Positions 1 through 11,016 of a stretch of 43,320 bases of DNA are shown here, piece after piece. The position numbers were made by a program, and so were the translations under genes. The stretch's first letter is position 1. Every line of letters starts with the position of its first letter. The notes beneath the pieces are model-generated. The model made no database searches and had not been told where the DNA came from. It worked only from the letters and a program-made list of their open reading frames with translations. This DNA comes from Candidatus Competibacteraceae bacterium. Its GTDB lineage: Bacteria; Pseudomonadota; Gammaproteobacteria; Competibacterales; Competibacteraceae. The stretch lies in NCBI GenBank assembly GCA_003989075.1, contig RXIX01000014.1, positions 1 through 43,320 of the forward strand. Direction: 5' to 3'.

Positions 1-449
1 GCCAGGAAACTCCCGCACAGCCAGGCATGCACCGGCGAGGCATTGAAGGCGTGATAGGCGATCAGCGTGGTGCCCAGGCCGCAGGCCAGGGCCATCGGCA
101 CCGAATGGATCAGCCCACGGTGCACGGTATGACGATTGAGCAGATAGAACAGACCGTGGCGGATCAGCGCGAAACAGCCCAGCCAGAGCAGCAGCAGTTC
201 CAGCAGTGAATAGCGCTGGCCAAAGGTGAACACCACCAGAAAGCCGGCGATCACCGCCAGCGCCAGAAAGGCCAGGCGCACCGGAATGGAACGCGGCGCA
301 TCGATGTCCGGCAACAGGCCACCGATCACGCCAAGAGTAAAGTAACCGATCACTGCCGGGTGCGGCACCGTGCCGGACATGGCCAGCACAGTCGCGGTCA
401 GGCCACTGACCACCACCGCACCCAGCAGATGGGTGCGAAAATCCGCCAC
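1..449 (-). CDS. YdjM-like inner-membrane metal-dependent hydrolase (partial)
   Basis: This gene runs off the left edge of the window; only its first 149 codons are present. It starts with GTG at 449, 1 nt after the stop codon of the upstream DUF2333 gene, so the two are probably translationally coupled. The product begins MADFRTHLLGAVV and alternates hydrophobic helices with short polar loops. Two motifs typify the YdjM/DUF457 family: GGLLPDIDAPRS around residues 43-54 and HRGLIHSVP around residues 110-118, where the Asp and His residues would bind metal. The family is annotated as membrane-bound metal-dependent hydrolases, but the substrate is not known. The missing C-terminus prevents a length comparison. 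Confidence 0.75.
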   Translation of the reverse strand, partial: MADFRTHLLGAVVVSGLTATVLAMSGTVPHPAVIGYFTLGVIGGLLPDIDAPRSIPVRLAFLALAVIAGFLVVFTFGQRYSLLELLLLWLGCFALIRHGLFYLLNRHTVHRGLIHSVPMALACGLGTTLIAYHAFNASPVHAWLCGSFL

Positions 450-450
450 C

Positions 451-1530
451 CTAACCCTGCAGCAGCAGGTTGCGCAGGTCGATGATCGCGGCGTTGGCGC
501 GGGAGATGTATGAGGCCATGATCAGCGAGTGGTTGGCCATCATGCCAAAGCCGGTGCCGTTGAGAATGATCGGACTCCAGATAAAGGCCTGGGTGTTCTC
601 CAGTTCGCGGATAATCTGCTTGAGCGACACTACTGCATTTTTATTCTGCAGTACGCTGCTAAAGTCGACTTCCAGCGCCTTGAGGGTATGCAGCAGCGCC
701 CAGGTGTAGCCGCGCGCCTCGAAGAACACATCATCGATCTTCAGCCATGGAGTCTTGAACTGGGTTTGATCCGGCGTCGGCGTCGACTGATGGGCATTGG
801 GATCGCCGGCCAGATCGAGGTTGAAACGGGTCTGGCCGACGCCCGCCGCCAGCCGCTGCGCCAGACTGCCAAGGCGCTTTTCCACCACCTGCAGATAACT
901 GCTGAGGTTGTCGGCGCGGGTGAAGAACTGGCCATCGTGCGCCTTCTCATCGGCCAGGCGGGCGAGGTAGCGATTCAGGGCGTCGATACCCTTGCGATAC
1001 TCCGATTCCGATGAGGGCAGAATCCAGGATGCCGAGTCGTAGTTGAACTGCGGATCGGCGATCTGCAAATCCTTGTCCTCGACCGACTGGGTCTGCGAGC
1101 GGCTGAAATCATTGCGCATGGCGCGCACCAGATCACGCAGCTCGGTCAGCACGCCATATTCCCAGTTGGGAATATTGTCGAGGTAGATGCCCGGCGGGGT
1201 GACGTCGTTGCTCAGATAGCCACCGGGCTTGTGGAGCAGGGTTTCGGCCGTGTGAATGGCCGTGGCGGCGGTCACATAGCCCGGTACCAGCTTGCTCTGG
1301 TCATTGTTCGCGGCTTCCAGGGCGATTTCACGCACATCGAAATCGCCGGGTGAACGTGACCAGATAAAGCCCAGCACCAGGACCAGCACCAGATAGGTGA
1401 CCACGAACAGGCCCAGCGTCCACCACAGGCCTTTTTCCTTCCAGGTGCGCGGATGGTAGAAGGTGGCCACCTGACTGACTTTCGCGCCCAGCTTGGGCTT
1501 GGTTGCGGATAAGGCGTCTTGATCGTCCAT
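451..1530 (-). CDS. DUF2333 family membrane-anchored protein
   Basis: This 359-residue protein has a short cytoplasmic N-terminus, one transmembrane helix at about residues 34-56 and a large, presumably periplasmic, alpha-helical remainder. The layout and sequence match what I recall of the DUF2333 family found in gammaproteobacteria, whose function is unknown. ATG at 1530 is preceded by AAGGAT at a sensible distance. The downstream YdjM-like gene begins 1 nt after its stop codon, so the two likely form one transcript. No catalytic motif is evident. The family assignment rests on overall recognition rather than on a diagnostic motif. Confidence 0.65.
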   Translation of the reverse strand: MDDQDALSATKPKLGAKVSQVATFYHPRTWKEKGLWWTLGLFVVTYLVLVLVLGFIWSRSPGDFDVREIALEAANNDQSKLVPGYVTAATAIHTAETLLHKPGGYLSNDVTPPGIYLDNIPNWEYGVLTELRDLVRAMRNDFSRSQTQSVEDKDLQIADPQFNYDSASWILPSSESEYRKGIDALNRYLARLADEKAHDGQFFTRADNLSSYLQVVEKRLGSLAQRLAAGVGQTRFNLDLAGDPNAHQSTPTPDQTQFKTPWLKIDDVFFEARGYTWALLHTLKALEVDFSSVLQNKNAVVSLKQIIRELENTQAFIWSPIILNGTGFGMMANHSLIMASYISRANAAIIDLRNLLLQG

Positions 1531-1573
1531 TGCAGATCCTTGAGTTTGTTTAAATTCCGCTGGCGGATGGCCG

Positions 1574-4339
1574 CTACAGCCGCTGGATACGGGTCAATTG
1601 CTCTTCCAGCCGCGTCATTGCCTGTTGGAGTTCAGCGACGCGGGCGCGTTCCTTCTCGACCACCTCGGCCGGGGCACGGCCGGTGAAGTCACGATTAGCC
1701 AGCTTGGCGGCGCCACGTTCGACCTCTTTGCGCAGGCGGCCGATCTCCTTCTCCAGGCGCGCGCTTTCCGCCGCCTGATCGATCAGCCCGGACATCGGGA
1801 TCAGCACCTGCAGGGCGCCAACCAGCGCGGTAGCGGCTTCCGGCGCCGGTGCAGCCTCATCCAGCACCGTGATCGACGCCAGCCGGCCCAGAGTCAGCAG
1901 CGCCCGCTGCTGCCGCACCAGCCGGTGCTGGTCCTCAGCGTTGCCATGCTGCACCAGAACTGGCAGCGGCTTGCCCGGGGCGATATTCATTTCGGCGCGG
2001 ATCCGGCGCACACCACCGAGGAACTGCCGCAGCCACTCGATATCGGCCACCGCCGCTGCGTCGATCCGGCTGTGATCCGCTTCGGGATAGGGCTGGCGCA
2101 TGATCGATGCGCCGCTGATCCCGGCCAGCGGCGCGACGCGCTGCCAGATCTCCTCGGTGATGAACGGCATCAGCGGGTGCAGCAGGCGCAGCAGGGTTTC
2201 CAGCACCTGCACCAGCGTCTGCCGCGTGCCGCGCTGCGCCGCCGCAGCGCTGGCCGGATCGGTGAGCACCGGCTTGGACAGTTCCAGATACCAGTCGCAG
2301 AATTCATTCCAGGTGAACTCATACAGCGCCTGCGCCACCTGATCGAAGCGGTAGTCCTGGGTCGCGGCATTGACCGCAGCGATGGTGTCCTGCAGGCGCG
2401 CGCTGATCCAGCGGTCGGCCTGGCTCAATTCAATGGGGCCACCGGCCAGACCGGTATCATGGCCTTCGGTGTTCATCAGCACATAGCGGGCGGCATTCCA
2501 CAGCTTGTTGCAGAAGTTGCGATAGCCTTCGACCCGGCCCATATCGAACACGATATCCCGGCCCGTGGTGGCCAGTGCAGCAAAGGTAAAGCGCAACGCA
2601 TCGGTGCCGTGGGCGTGAATGCCAGCGGGAAATTGCTTGCGGGTGGCCTTTTCGATCCTGGGCGCCATCTGCGGCTGCATCAGGCCGCTGGTGCGCTTGG
2701 CGACCAGTTCATCCAGACCGATGCCGTCGATCAGATCCAGCGGGTCGAGCACGTTGCCCTTGGACTTGGACATCTTCTGTCCTTCATGGTCACGCACCAG
2801 GCCATGAATGTAGACCTCGCGGAACGGCACCTCGCCCATGAACTTCAGGCCCATCATGATCATCCGCGCCACCCAGAAGAAGATGATGTCGAAGCCGGTG
2901 ACCAGTACGCTGGTCGGGTAGAAGGTCTTGAGCGCCTCGGTATTGTCCGGCCAGCCCAGGGTCGAGAACGGCCATAGCGCTGAGGAAAACCAGGTATCGA
3001 GCACATCCGGGTCCTGGGTCAGCGCCACGTCAGCACCCAATCGATGCTGGCTGCGCACCTCGGCCTCGCTGCGCCCGACGTAGACCCGGCCCTTGTCGTC
3101 ATACCAGGCTGGAATGCGGTGACCCCACCAGATCTGCCGGCTGATGCACCAGTCCTCGATGCGGTTGAGCCAGTCGAAATAGGTCTTTTCCCAGTTCTCC
3201 GGGATGAATTTAATCTTGCCGGTCTTGACGGCGGCAATGGCCGGGCCAGCCAGCGGCGCGGTTTTCACATACCACTGATCGGTCAGGAACGGCTCGATCA
3301 CCGCATGGCTGCGATCGCCGCGCGGCACCATCAGCTTGTGCGGCTTGATCTCCTCCAGCAGGCCGAGTTCCTCCAGATCGGCGACCACGCGCTTGCGGGC
3401 CTCGAAGCGATCCAGGCCGCGATAGGCATCGGGGCCGTTTTCATTGATTCTGGCATCGGCGGTGAAGATGTTGATCAGCGGCAACTGGTGGCGCTGGCCG
3501 ACCGCGTAGTCGTTGAAGTCGTGCGCCGGGGTGATCTTGACGCAGCCGGTGCCGAAGCTGGGATCGACGTAGTCGTCGGCAATGATCGGAATGGTGCGCC
3601 CGGTCAGCGGCAGGGCCACCTGCAATCCGATCAGGTGCCGGTAGCGCTCATCGTCGGGATGCACCGCAACCGCGCTGTCGCCGAGCAGGGTTTCCGGGCG
3701 GGTAGTGGCAACAATCAGATCACCGCCGCCCTCGGCGAGCGGATAGCGAATGTGCCAGAGAAAGCCGTTTTCCTCGGCGCTGACCACTTCCAGATCGGAC
3801 ACGGCGGTATGCAGCACCGGATCCCAGTTCACCAGCCGCTGGCCGCGATAGATCAGCCCTTCCTCGTACAGGCGCACGAACACCTCGCGCACCGCCGCCG
3901 ACAGGCCCTCGTCCATGGTGAAGCGCTCGCGCGCCCAGTCCACCGAAGCGCCCATGCGCCGCAACTGCCGGGTGATGGTGCCGCCGGATTCCGCCTTCCA
4001 GGCCCAGACCCGTTCGATGAACGCCTCGCGACCGAGATCGTGGCGGCTCTTGCCCACGCCGGCCAGTTGCCGCTCAACCACCATCTGCGTGGCGATGCCG
4101 GCATGATCGGTGCCCGGCTGCCACAGGGTATTGTGGCCCTTCATCCGGTAGTAGCGGGTCAGCGCATCCATGATGGTGTCCTGGAAGGCATGGCCCATGT
4201 GCAGGGTGCCGGTGACATTCGGCGGCGGGATCATGATGCAATAGGGCGCGCCCTGACCGCTGGGGGCAAAACAGCCCTGCTCCTCCCAGAAAGCGTACCA
4301 GCGGGGTTCTATGGCGTGCGGTTCGTAGGTCTTGTCCAT
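1574..4339 (-). CDS. valS: valine--tRNA ligase
   Basis: ValRS charges tRNA-Val with valine and edits mischarged threonine. The product is a class I synthetase of about 921 residues, close to the usual bacterial length. The HIGH-type motif is in [14 protein letters not shown] near residue 45, the KMSKS loop is in [13 protein letters not shown], and the central CP1 editing insertion carries [17 protein letters not shown]. The C-terminal 70 residues form the Lys/Glu-rich coiled-coil arm typical of ValRS. I place the start at ATG 4339 ([15 protein letters not shown]), where family similarity begins. The frame stays open to a TTG at 4384, but the extra 15 residues look unrelated to the family. Confidence 0.97.
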   Translation of the reverse strand: MDKTYEPHAIEPRWYAFWEEQGCFAPSGQGAPYCIMIPPPNVTGTLHMGHAFQDTIMDALTRYYRMKGHNTLWQPGTDHAGIATQMVVERQLAGVGKSRHDLGREAFIERVWAWKAESGGTITRQLRRMGASVDWARERFTMDEGLSAAVREVFVRLYEEGLIYRGQRLVNWDPVLHTAVSDLEVVSAEENGFLWHIRYPLAEGGGDLIVATTRPETLLGDSAVAVHPDDERYRHLIGLQVALPLTGRTIPIIADDYVDPSFGTGCVKITPAHDFNDYAVGQRHQLPLINIFTADARINENGPDAYRGLDRFEARKRVVADLEELGLLEEIKPHKLMVPRGDRSHAVIEPFLTDQWYVKTAPLAGPAIAAVKTGKIKFIPENWEKTYFDWLNRIEDWCISRQIWWGHRIPAWYDDKGRVYVGRSEAEVRSQHRLGADVALTQDPDVLDTWFSSALWPFSTLGWPDNTEALKTFYPTSVLVTGFDIIFFWVARMIMMGLKFMGEVPFREVYIHGLVRDHEGQKMSKSKGNVLDPLDLIDGIGLDELVAKRTSGLMQPQMAPRIEKATRKQFPAGIHAHGTDALRFTFAALATTGRDIVFDMGRVEGYRNFCNKLWNAARYVLMNTEGHDTGLAGGPIELSQADRWISARLQDTIAAVNAATQDYRFDQVAQALYEFTWNEFCDWYLELSKPVLTDPASAAAAQRGTRQTLVQVLETLLRLLHPLMPFITEEIWQRVAPLAGISGASIMRQPYPEADHSRIDAAAVADIEWLRQFLGGVRRIRAEMNIAPGKPLPVLVQHGNAEDQHRLVRQQRALLTLGRLASITVLDEAAPAPEAATALVGALQVLIPMSGLIDQAAESARLEKEIGRLRKEVERGAAKLANRDFTGRAPAEVVEKERARVAELQQAMTRLEEQLTRIQRL

Positions 4340-4483
4340 GGCGGTCTTTGGCTGATGGGATTCGGCGGGCGCGGCGGCGCGCAAGGCGTAGCGCCGGCAT
4401 CTTCAACAGGCTCAAGAGTATAACCCAGCCATGGCCGCGCCGCGTTCACCCGCTGCCGGGTCATGCAGCGCCACAACGCACAA

Positions 4484-4501
4484 GACCCGCCGCAGCGGGT
4501 C
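4484..4501 (-). terminator. hairpin downstream of the duplicated-domain lipoprotein gene
   Basis: A perfect 7-bp stem (GACCCGC/GCGGGTC, 4-nt loop) lies about 30 nt beyond the stop codon of the lipoprotein gene at 4531-5166. On the minus strand it is followed by only a weak T-rich stretch (CTTGTG), so intrinsic termination is possible but not convincing. Confidence 0.3.
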
Positions 4502-4530
4502 CCGTGGGCACAGCCTGCGTGGTGCGGCGC

Positions 4531-5166
4531 TTATTTCTTCTTTGCCGCACCCTTGGCCGGCGCCGTCCGCTCGACGGAGATTGCCAGTTCCTCGACATAG
4601 GTCAGGCGCACCTGATCACCGACTTCGAGCTTGTTCATCTTCACTTCTGCCGGCACCTTCACGGTCAGGGTATTTTCCGGACCCTGGAAGGTCACGCGGC
4701 GGGTCTTGGCATCGATCGCCAGCACATTGGCGATGATTTCCACGGTGTTGCGCACCGTGCCACCCGACATCGCGCCCAGCGGCGCGCGCGTACCGCTGAC
4801 ACTTTCCTTGCGCGAGGTGATACCGCCAGTGCTGGTGTCGCGGTTGATGTCCACAGCCACGGCTTCGGTGTACTTGGCCACCACCGTATCACCGACACGC
4901 ACCTGCGGCAGGTTGCGGGCATCCTCACTGACCTGAATAGTGAACGCCTTGCCGTTCTTCGGCTTCAGGGTCACCTTGCGGGTCTTCAGGTCAATCGCCT
5001 GAACCCTGGCAGTCATGGTCGTGGTCTCGGTCACGCCGACGGCCGGTGCGGCCGGTGCGGCTGCCGTGGTTTGCGACGTGGCCGGCGGCGGATTATTCGT
5101 GCTCGCACAGCCCGCGCTCACCAGCACAGCCACCACGCTCAGAACGGCTACGATACGATCTTTCAT
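4531..5166 (-). CDS. lipoprotein with an internally duplicated beta-rich domain
   Basis: This 211-residue protein starts with a lipoprotein signal peptide (MKDRIVAVLSVVAVLVSAGC) whose lipobox is VSAGC, so Cys20 would be acylated. An Ala/Pro/Thr-rich linker follows. The mature part contains two copies of one unit: V-x-AID-x-KTR-x-VT, then a hydrophobic segment, then VGD-x-V and Y-x-E-x-x-A. The copies cover about residues 52-110 and 143-202. The tail is Lys-rich (AKKK). The repeated VGD-V pattern suggests small beta-barrel domains as in DUF5666-type proteins, but I do not recognise a specific family. The cellular role is unknown. The gene appears monocistronic. Confidence 0.8.
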   Translation of the reverse strand: MKDRIVAVLSVVAVLVSAGCASTNNPPPATSQTTAAAPAAPAVGVTETTTMTARVQAIDLKTRKVTLKPKNGKAFTIQVSEDARNLPQVRVGDTVVAKYTEAVAVDINRDTSTGGITSRKESVSGTRAPLGAMSGGTVRNTVEIIANVLAIDAKTRRVTFQGPENTLTVKVPAEVKMNKLEVGDQVRLTYVEELAISVERTAPAKGAAKKK

Positions 5167-5323
5167 GCGTTTTTCTCCTTGGTCGGGGTTATATCCCGGT
5201 CAATATTGCAAGCGAATTGGAAATAACGGCGCGGCGCCTGGCCTCGCCGGCATTGAATTGCGCGGCGCAGTATAAGCGTTAGCGGGTGAATGTGACGCAC
5301 ATTTGGCGACAGGCGGTCGTTGC

Positions 5324-8300
5324 TCAATCACTGAGCTGTCTACGCCAGACGCGTGGCGGCCCGGCGGTCGCCCAGAGCGGCTCGGGACAGAAGTGCCGCG
5401 TCCAGTCGGGAATCGCCACCGCCGGCATCGGCCGGGCAATGCCATAACCCTGGGCCAGATCGCAGCCCAGGTGCATCAGCAGCAGGCCCTGCTCGGCTTT
5501 TTCCACACCCTCGGCGATCACCTGGCGCTGAAAAGCCTCGGTCAGGCCGATCACGCCAGCAATGATGGCCAGATCTTCGGGATCGTCGAGCATGTCGCGC
5601 ACGAAGCTCTGGTCGATCTTGAGAATATCGACCGGCAAGCGCTTGAAGTAGGTCAGCGATGAATAGCCGGTGCCGAAGTCGTCCAGCGCCACCGGCACGC
5701 CCAACTGGCGGCATTCGCGCAGCACCCGTCCGGCCAGTTCGATGTCCGCCAGGGTAGCGGTTTCCAGAACCTCCAGGCTCAGCGCACCACGCGCCAGTTG
5801 CGGCACCGCCGCCAGCAGTTCGCGCAGGCGCTCGACAAAACCCGCCTGCTGCAGGTGCCAGGCGGCGATATTGACGCTCACCGGCAACACCAGCCCCTGT
5901 TGCTGCCATTCGACCATCTGCCGCAGCGCCTCGGCCAGTACCCAGTTGCCAAGCGCGCAGCACAGGTCGTGATCGTCAATCAGCGGCAGGAATACACTCG
6001 GCGGCAGCAGGCCCCGCTGCGGATGCTGCCAGCGGATCAGCGCCTCGGCGCCTATCACCGTACCGTGGCGCATATCGACCTTGGGCTGGTAGTACAGGCG
6101 GAACTCGCCGCGTTCCAGTGCCTCGCGAATCTCGACCAGCGCCTCGCGATGGCTGCGGGTACGCTGGTCCTGATCGGCGTCGAACAGGTGGTAGATATTA
6201 CGGCCGCTCTGCTTGGCGGCGTACATGGCCTGATCGGCATGGCGCAGCAGACTGTCCGGATCACCCTGATCGAGTGGATACAGGGCCACGCCAATGCTGG
6301 CGGACAGATTGATCCGCTCATGACCCAAGGCATAGGGCTGGGCGAGCACACGCAGCAGCCGTTCCAGCGCCGGTGCACAATCTTCGACCGTGTCCAGCCC
6401 GGTTATCAGCAGCACGAACTCGTCACCGCCAAGACGGGCCACGGTATCAGCGCCGCGCAGGGTCTCCTGTAGCCGCCGCGCAACCTCGACCAGTACCTGA
6501 TCACCGACTTCGTGGCCGAGGCGATCATTGACTGCCTTGAACCCATCAAGATCGAGATAGCAGACCGCCAGCAACTGCTGGTCGCGCTCGGTCTGCGCCA
6601 GCGCCATATCCAGACGGTCGGCGAGCAGTACCCGATTGGGCAGGCCGGTGAGAGCGTCGTAATGCGCCAGTTGCTCCAGTTGCCGTTGCTGTTGCTGCCG
6701 CGCGGTGATGTCGGTGAACAGGGTGGCGAAGCCCCGCGCACCCCAGGGTGCCACCGAAATCGCGAACCACTTTTCCAGCGGCGGGAAGTAGGTTTCAAAG
6801 CGTTCGGCCTCGCCGGTCAGCGCCACCCGGGCATAGAGCGACAGGTAGGGTGGCTCGGCGGTGGCGTAGGCGACATCGCCGGTCTGGTTCAGTACCGCCT
6901 CTGCCGGCAGGCCCAGGATCGTTTCATAGGCCGGATTGACCCCGCGCAGAATGTAATTGACCGCTTCGCCGGCGGCGTTGAAGCACAGTTCGTGCAGGGC
7001 CACGCCTTCGTTCATGTGATCGAACAGCGATTGAAAGCGGGCGTGGCTGTCGCGCAATGCAGCCTCGGCGCGCTGGCGCTCACGGATATCGCGGGCGATG
7101 GACAGCACCAGGGTCTGGCCACCCAGTTCGAACAGGCAGGCGTGGAATTCGAGCGGAATCCGTTCACCGCTGCGGGTCAGCAGCCGCTTTTCAAAGACCA
7201 GACGCCGCTCACGCAGCAGGGTTTCCACCTCGCCCGGCACTTCGACCAGATCCTCTGGCGCCAGCAGATCCAGCGGCGAGCGTTGCAGCAGTTCGGTGCG
7301 TGAATAGCCCAGACAGGCACAGATCTTCTCGTTGACTTCGATGAAGCGCGCCGGTGACTCCGGGCTGGCCAGGGGATGCACGAAGATCAGGTCATCGGCG
7401 GCTTCGAACAAGGCCCGATAGCGGGTGTCGCTCTCGCGCAAGGCAGTTTCGGCGCGCTGGCGCTCGCGGATTTCGCGGCGCAGGCGACGATTCCACAGCA
7501 GCGCCGAACCCAGCAGGCCGATGGCGAGCGCGCTGATGCCGGTGATGATCCACCAGAACGTGCGCCAGTTGACCAGCCGCTCATCAGGTCGTGCCAGCCA
7601 GCGCTGGCGGATGGCGCCGTGTTCGGCTTCGCTCATCACATTCAGTGTTCTGTCGATCAGGCTGGCCAGCGGTTGCCAATCCGGGCGCACGCCCATGGCC
7701 TGCTCGTGATAGCCCAGCGGCGTCGGCGCGGCGATGCGCAGATTATCAAAGCCGCGGTTGCTGATCAGATAGATACCGGTGACCAGATTGCCGATGTAGG
7801 CATCGACCTGAGCCGTGGCCAGACGCTCCAGGGCCTGCTCGGTCGTATTGCTTTCCTCAAGGTGCACGCCCGGCCAGTCGCGGTGCAGCGGATCGCTGAT
7901 TGCGAATCCCTTTTCCACCGCCACCCGGCGAGCATCGAGATCGGCGATCTGGGTGACGAGCGGGCCATTCTCACGGGTGAAAATCACCCAGGGCGCCCGC
8001 AGGTAGACCTGGGTAAAGGCCACCTGCGCGCGCCGTTCGGCGCTCGGATAGATCGTCAGCAACAGGTCAGCGCCATTCGCCTGCCCGAGCGTTTCCAAGG
8101 CATCCACCCAGGGAATACCGGTCACGAACCGGCAGGACAGATGATGCGTCCGGCACAGCAGCCGCGCGTAATCAACAGCGATGCCCTGGGCCTGATTGCG
8201 CTCGATAAAATGGTAGGGCGGCACATCGGCAACACGGATGCGCACGGCATGGCCCTGCGCCAGCCAGGCCTGTTCCCCGGCATCCGGCGCAACCCGCCCG

Positions 8301-8437
8301 GCCAGACTCGCTGCCAACGGTGCCAGCCAGTCCGCATCGGGCAGTTGCAGAATCTGCGGCGCGGCCAGGGCAGCGCTCATTGCCAACGCCAGAGTCGCTG
8401 CCAGAACAGCGCCCCAGCCGGTGCGCCGTCCGCGCAT
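5324..8437 (-). CDS. SBP-type sensor / PAS-PAS-GGDEF-EAL cyclic-di-GMP protein
   Basis: This 1037-residue protein combines a cleavable signal sequence (about 1-26), a periplasmic family-3 solute-binding domain (about 60-285), one transmembrane helix (about 293-315), two PAS domains, a GGDEF domain and an EAL domain. The cyclase site is intact (VARLGGDEFVLL) and is preceded by an RGAD I-site for product inhibition. The phosphodiesterase motifs EALIRW and DDFGTGYSSL are also intact, so both activities are possible. The periplasmic domain probably binds an amino acid or other small ligand. I start at ATG 8437 (MRGRRTGWGAV) because it gives a clean signal peptide and sits 4 nt after the chagasin-like gene; the frame is open further upstream. 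Which activity dominates cannot be read from sequence. Confidence 0.93.
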   Translation of the reverse strand: MRGRRTGWGAVLAATLALAMSAALAAPQILQLPDADWLAPLAASLAGRVAPDAGEQAWLAQGHAVRIRVADVPPYHFIERNQAQGIAVDYARLLCRTHHLSCRFVTGIPWVDALETLGQANGADLLLTIYPSAERRAQVAFTQVYLRAPWVIFTRENGPLVTQIADLDARRVAVEKGFAISDPLHRDWPGVHLEESNTTEQALERLATAQVDAYIGNLVTGIYLISNRGFDNLRIAAPTPLGYHEQAMGVRPDWQPLASLIDRTLNVMSEAEHGAIRQRWLARPDERLVNWRTFWWIITGISALAIGLLGSALLWNRRLRREIRERQRAETALRESDTRYRALFEAADDLIFVHPLASPESPARFIEVNEKICACLGYSRTELLQRSPLDLLAPEDLVEVPGEVETLLRERRLVFEKRLLTRSGERIPLEFHACLFELGGQTLVLSIARDIRERQRAEAALRDSHARFQSLFDHMNEGVALHELCFNAAGEAVNYILRGVNPAYETILGLPAEAVLNQTGDVAYATAEPPYLSLYARVALTGEAERFETYFPPLEKWFAISVAPWGARGFATLFTDITARQQQQRQLEQLAHYDALTGLPNRVLLADRLDMALAQTERDQQLLAVCYLDLDGFKAVNDRLGHEVGDQVLVEVARRLQETLRGADTVARLGGDEFVLLITGLDTVEDCAPALERLLRVLAQPYALGHERINLSASIGVALYPLDQGDPDSLLRHADQAMYAAKQSGRNIYHLFDADQDQRTRSHREALVEIREALERGEFRLYYQPKVDMRHGTVIGAEALIRWQHPQRGLLPPSVFLPLIDDHDLCCALGNWVLAEALRQMVEWQQQGLVLPVSVNIAAWHLQQAGFVERLRELLAAVPQLARGALSLEVLETATLADIELAGRVLRECRQLGVPVALDDFGTGYSSLTYFKRLPVDILKIDQSFVRDMLDDPEDLAIIAGVIGLTEAFQRQVIAEGVEKAEQGLLLMHLGCDLAQGYGIARPMPAVAIPDWTRHFCPEPLWATAGPPRVWRRQLSD

Positions 8438-8441
8438 ACCG

Positions 8442-8882
8442 TCAGGGCAGAATGTGTAGGTTGACGCTGAAGCGTTCGCTGACCGAAGCATCGCCTTCCC
8501 AGAAGCGCCAGTATTTCAGGGCCAGCACCACATCGCCGGGTTGGCGGGCCCGGAAGATAAAGCTGCGCTGGCCGCGCGCGCCGACAAAGCCGCTCTGTTC
8601 CGGCGCGCTGTAGGTCGTGCCCTCCAGCACCAGGCGCTGGTTATCGCTGCTATCAATCGCCCAGCCAAAGCCGGTGGTCGGATTTTCCGCCAGACGCAGC
8701 TCGAAGGTCTCACCGACACGCAGATCGGCACTGCGATTCTGATCAGCGCGGGTCAGCACCAGCAGGCCGCTGTCGCGATTACCTGCCGGCGGCAGCGTCG
8801 CGGGCTCCTTCGAGCCGGTGCAGGCAACCAGCAGCAGGCTGAGCAACACCTGCGGTAGATGACGTGCAATTGAGATCGACAT
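8442..8882 (-). CDS. chagasin-like (I42) protease inhibitor lipoprotein
   Basis: The 146-residue product has a lipoprotein signal peptide with lipobox LVAC (Cys21) and then one beta-rich domain. The motif NPTTGFGW, which forms the first inhibitory loop of chagasin-family cysteine-protease inhibitors, is present at about residues 67-74. The later GALK/YWRPWE-type loop is represented by LALKYWRFWEGD. Members of inhibitor family I42 block papain-like proteases; a periplasmic anchored form would protect against self or foreign proteases. Its stop codon lies 4 nt before the start of the sensor GGDEF/EAL gene, so the two are probably co-transcribed. Inhibitory activity and target are inferred from the family. 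Confidence 0.88.
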   Translation of the reverse strand: MSISIARHLPQVLLSLLLVACTGSKEPATLPPAGNRDSGLLVLTRADQNRSADLRVGETFELRLAENPTTGFGWAIDSSDNQRLVLEGTTYSAPEQSGFVGARGQRSFIFRARQPGDVVLALKYWRFWEGDASVSERFSVNLHILP

Positions 8883-8979
8883 GGCAACTCACGGCTTAGG
8901 GGTTGAGAGCAGAACACGCGCTGCCTGGGGGGCCTGCAGATGATCTGCCATCGCTTGGCTTGCAAAAATCCCGGGATGC

Positions 8980-9029
8980 AAAAAGCGGTGTTCGCGCCCG
9001 ACCTGTCCGGTCGTGGCGCGAACACCGCT
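8980..9029 (-). terminator. strong rho-independent terminator of icd
   Basis: A perfect 15-bp stem (8984-8998 pairing with 9015-9029) is extended by a further 5 bp inside the loop (8999-9003 with 9009-9013, one bulged base). On the minus strand it is followed by a T-run at 8984-8980. It lies about 30 nt beyond the icd stop codon at 9061. Confidence 0.88.
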
Positions 9030-9060
9030 AGCGGTTCCGGCAGTCAGCCGGCAGCGGGGA

Positions 9061-10824
<1,764 letters not shown>

Positions 10825-10933
10825 GAACCCTCCTTCTCGTTGTGGTTTCCACTGGAGTGCTGAATTCCGCAGCGCGCCACGGCTCGCGGAGAGCTTCCGC
10901 GCCCGGCCGCCAGCGCTTGAAAAAAGCGCAATA

Positions 10934-10962
10934 AAACTACACGCAAACCGTTTTTCTGTCCA
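10934..10962 (-). promoter_or_regulatory. candidate sigma-70 promoter for icd
   Basis: Reading the minus strand, TGGACA (10962-10957) and TAGTTT (10939-10934) are separated by 17 nt. They lie about 110 nt upstream of the icd start, in the divergent icd/oxyR gap. This is a consensus match only; nothing in the sequence proves use. Confidence 0.35.
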
Positions 10963-11016
10963 TGAAAACGGGCGGCGGCGCGCAATACCGTCGCCCTCAA
11001 CCGGCTGCTAATCGTC

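Noticed and set aside
1598-4423. Long plus-strand open frames opposite valS
   Set aside because: They mirror the codon structure of valS in high-GC DNA, have Arg/His/Gln-rich composition and no domain or ribosome-binding site.
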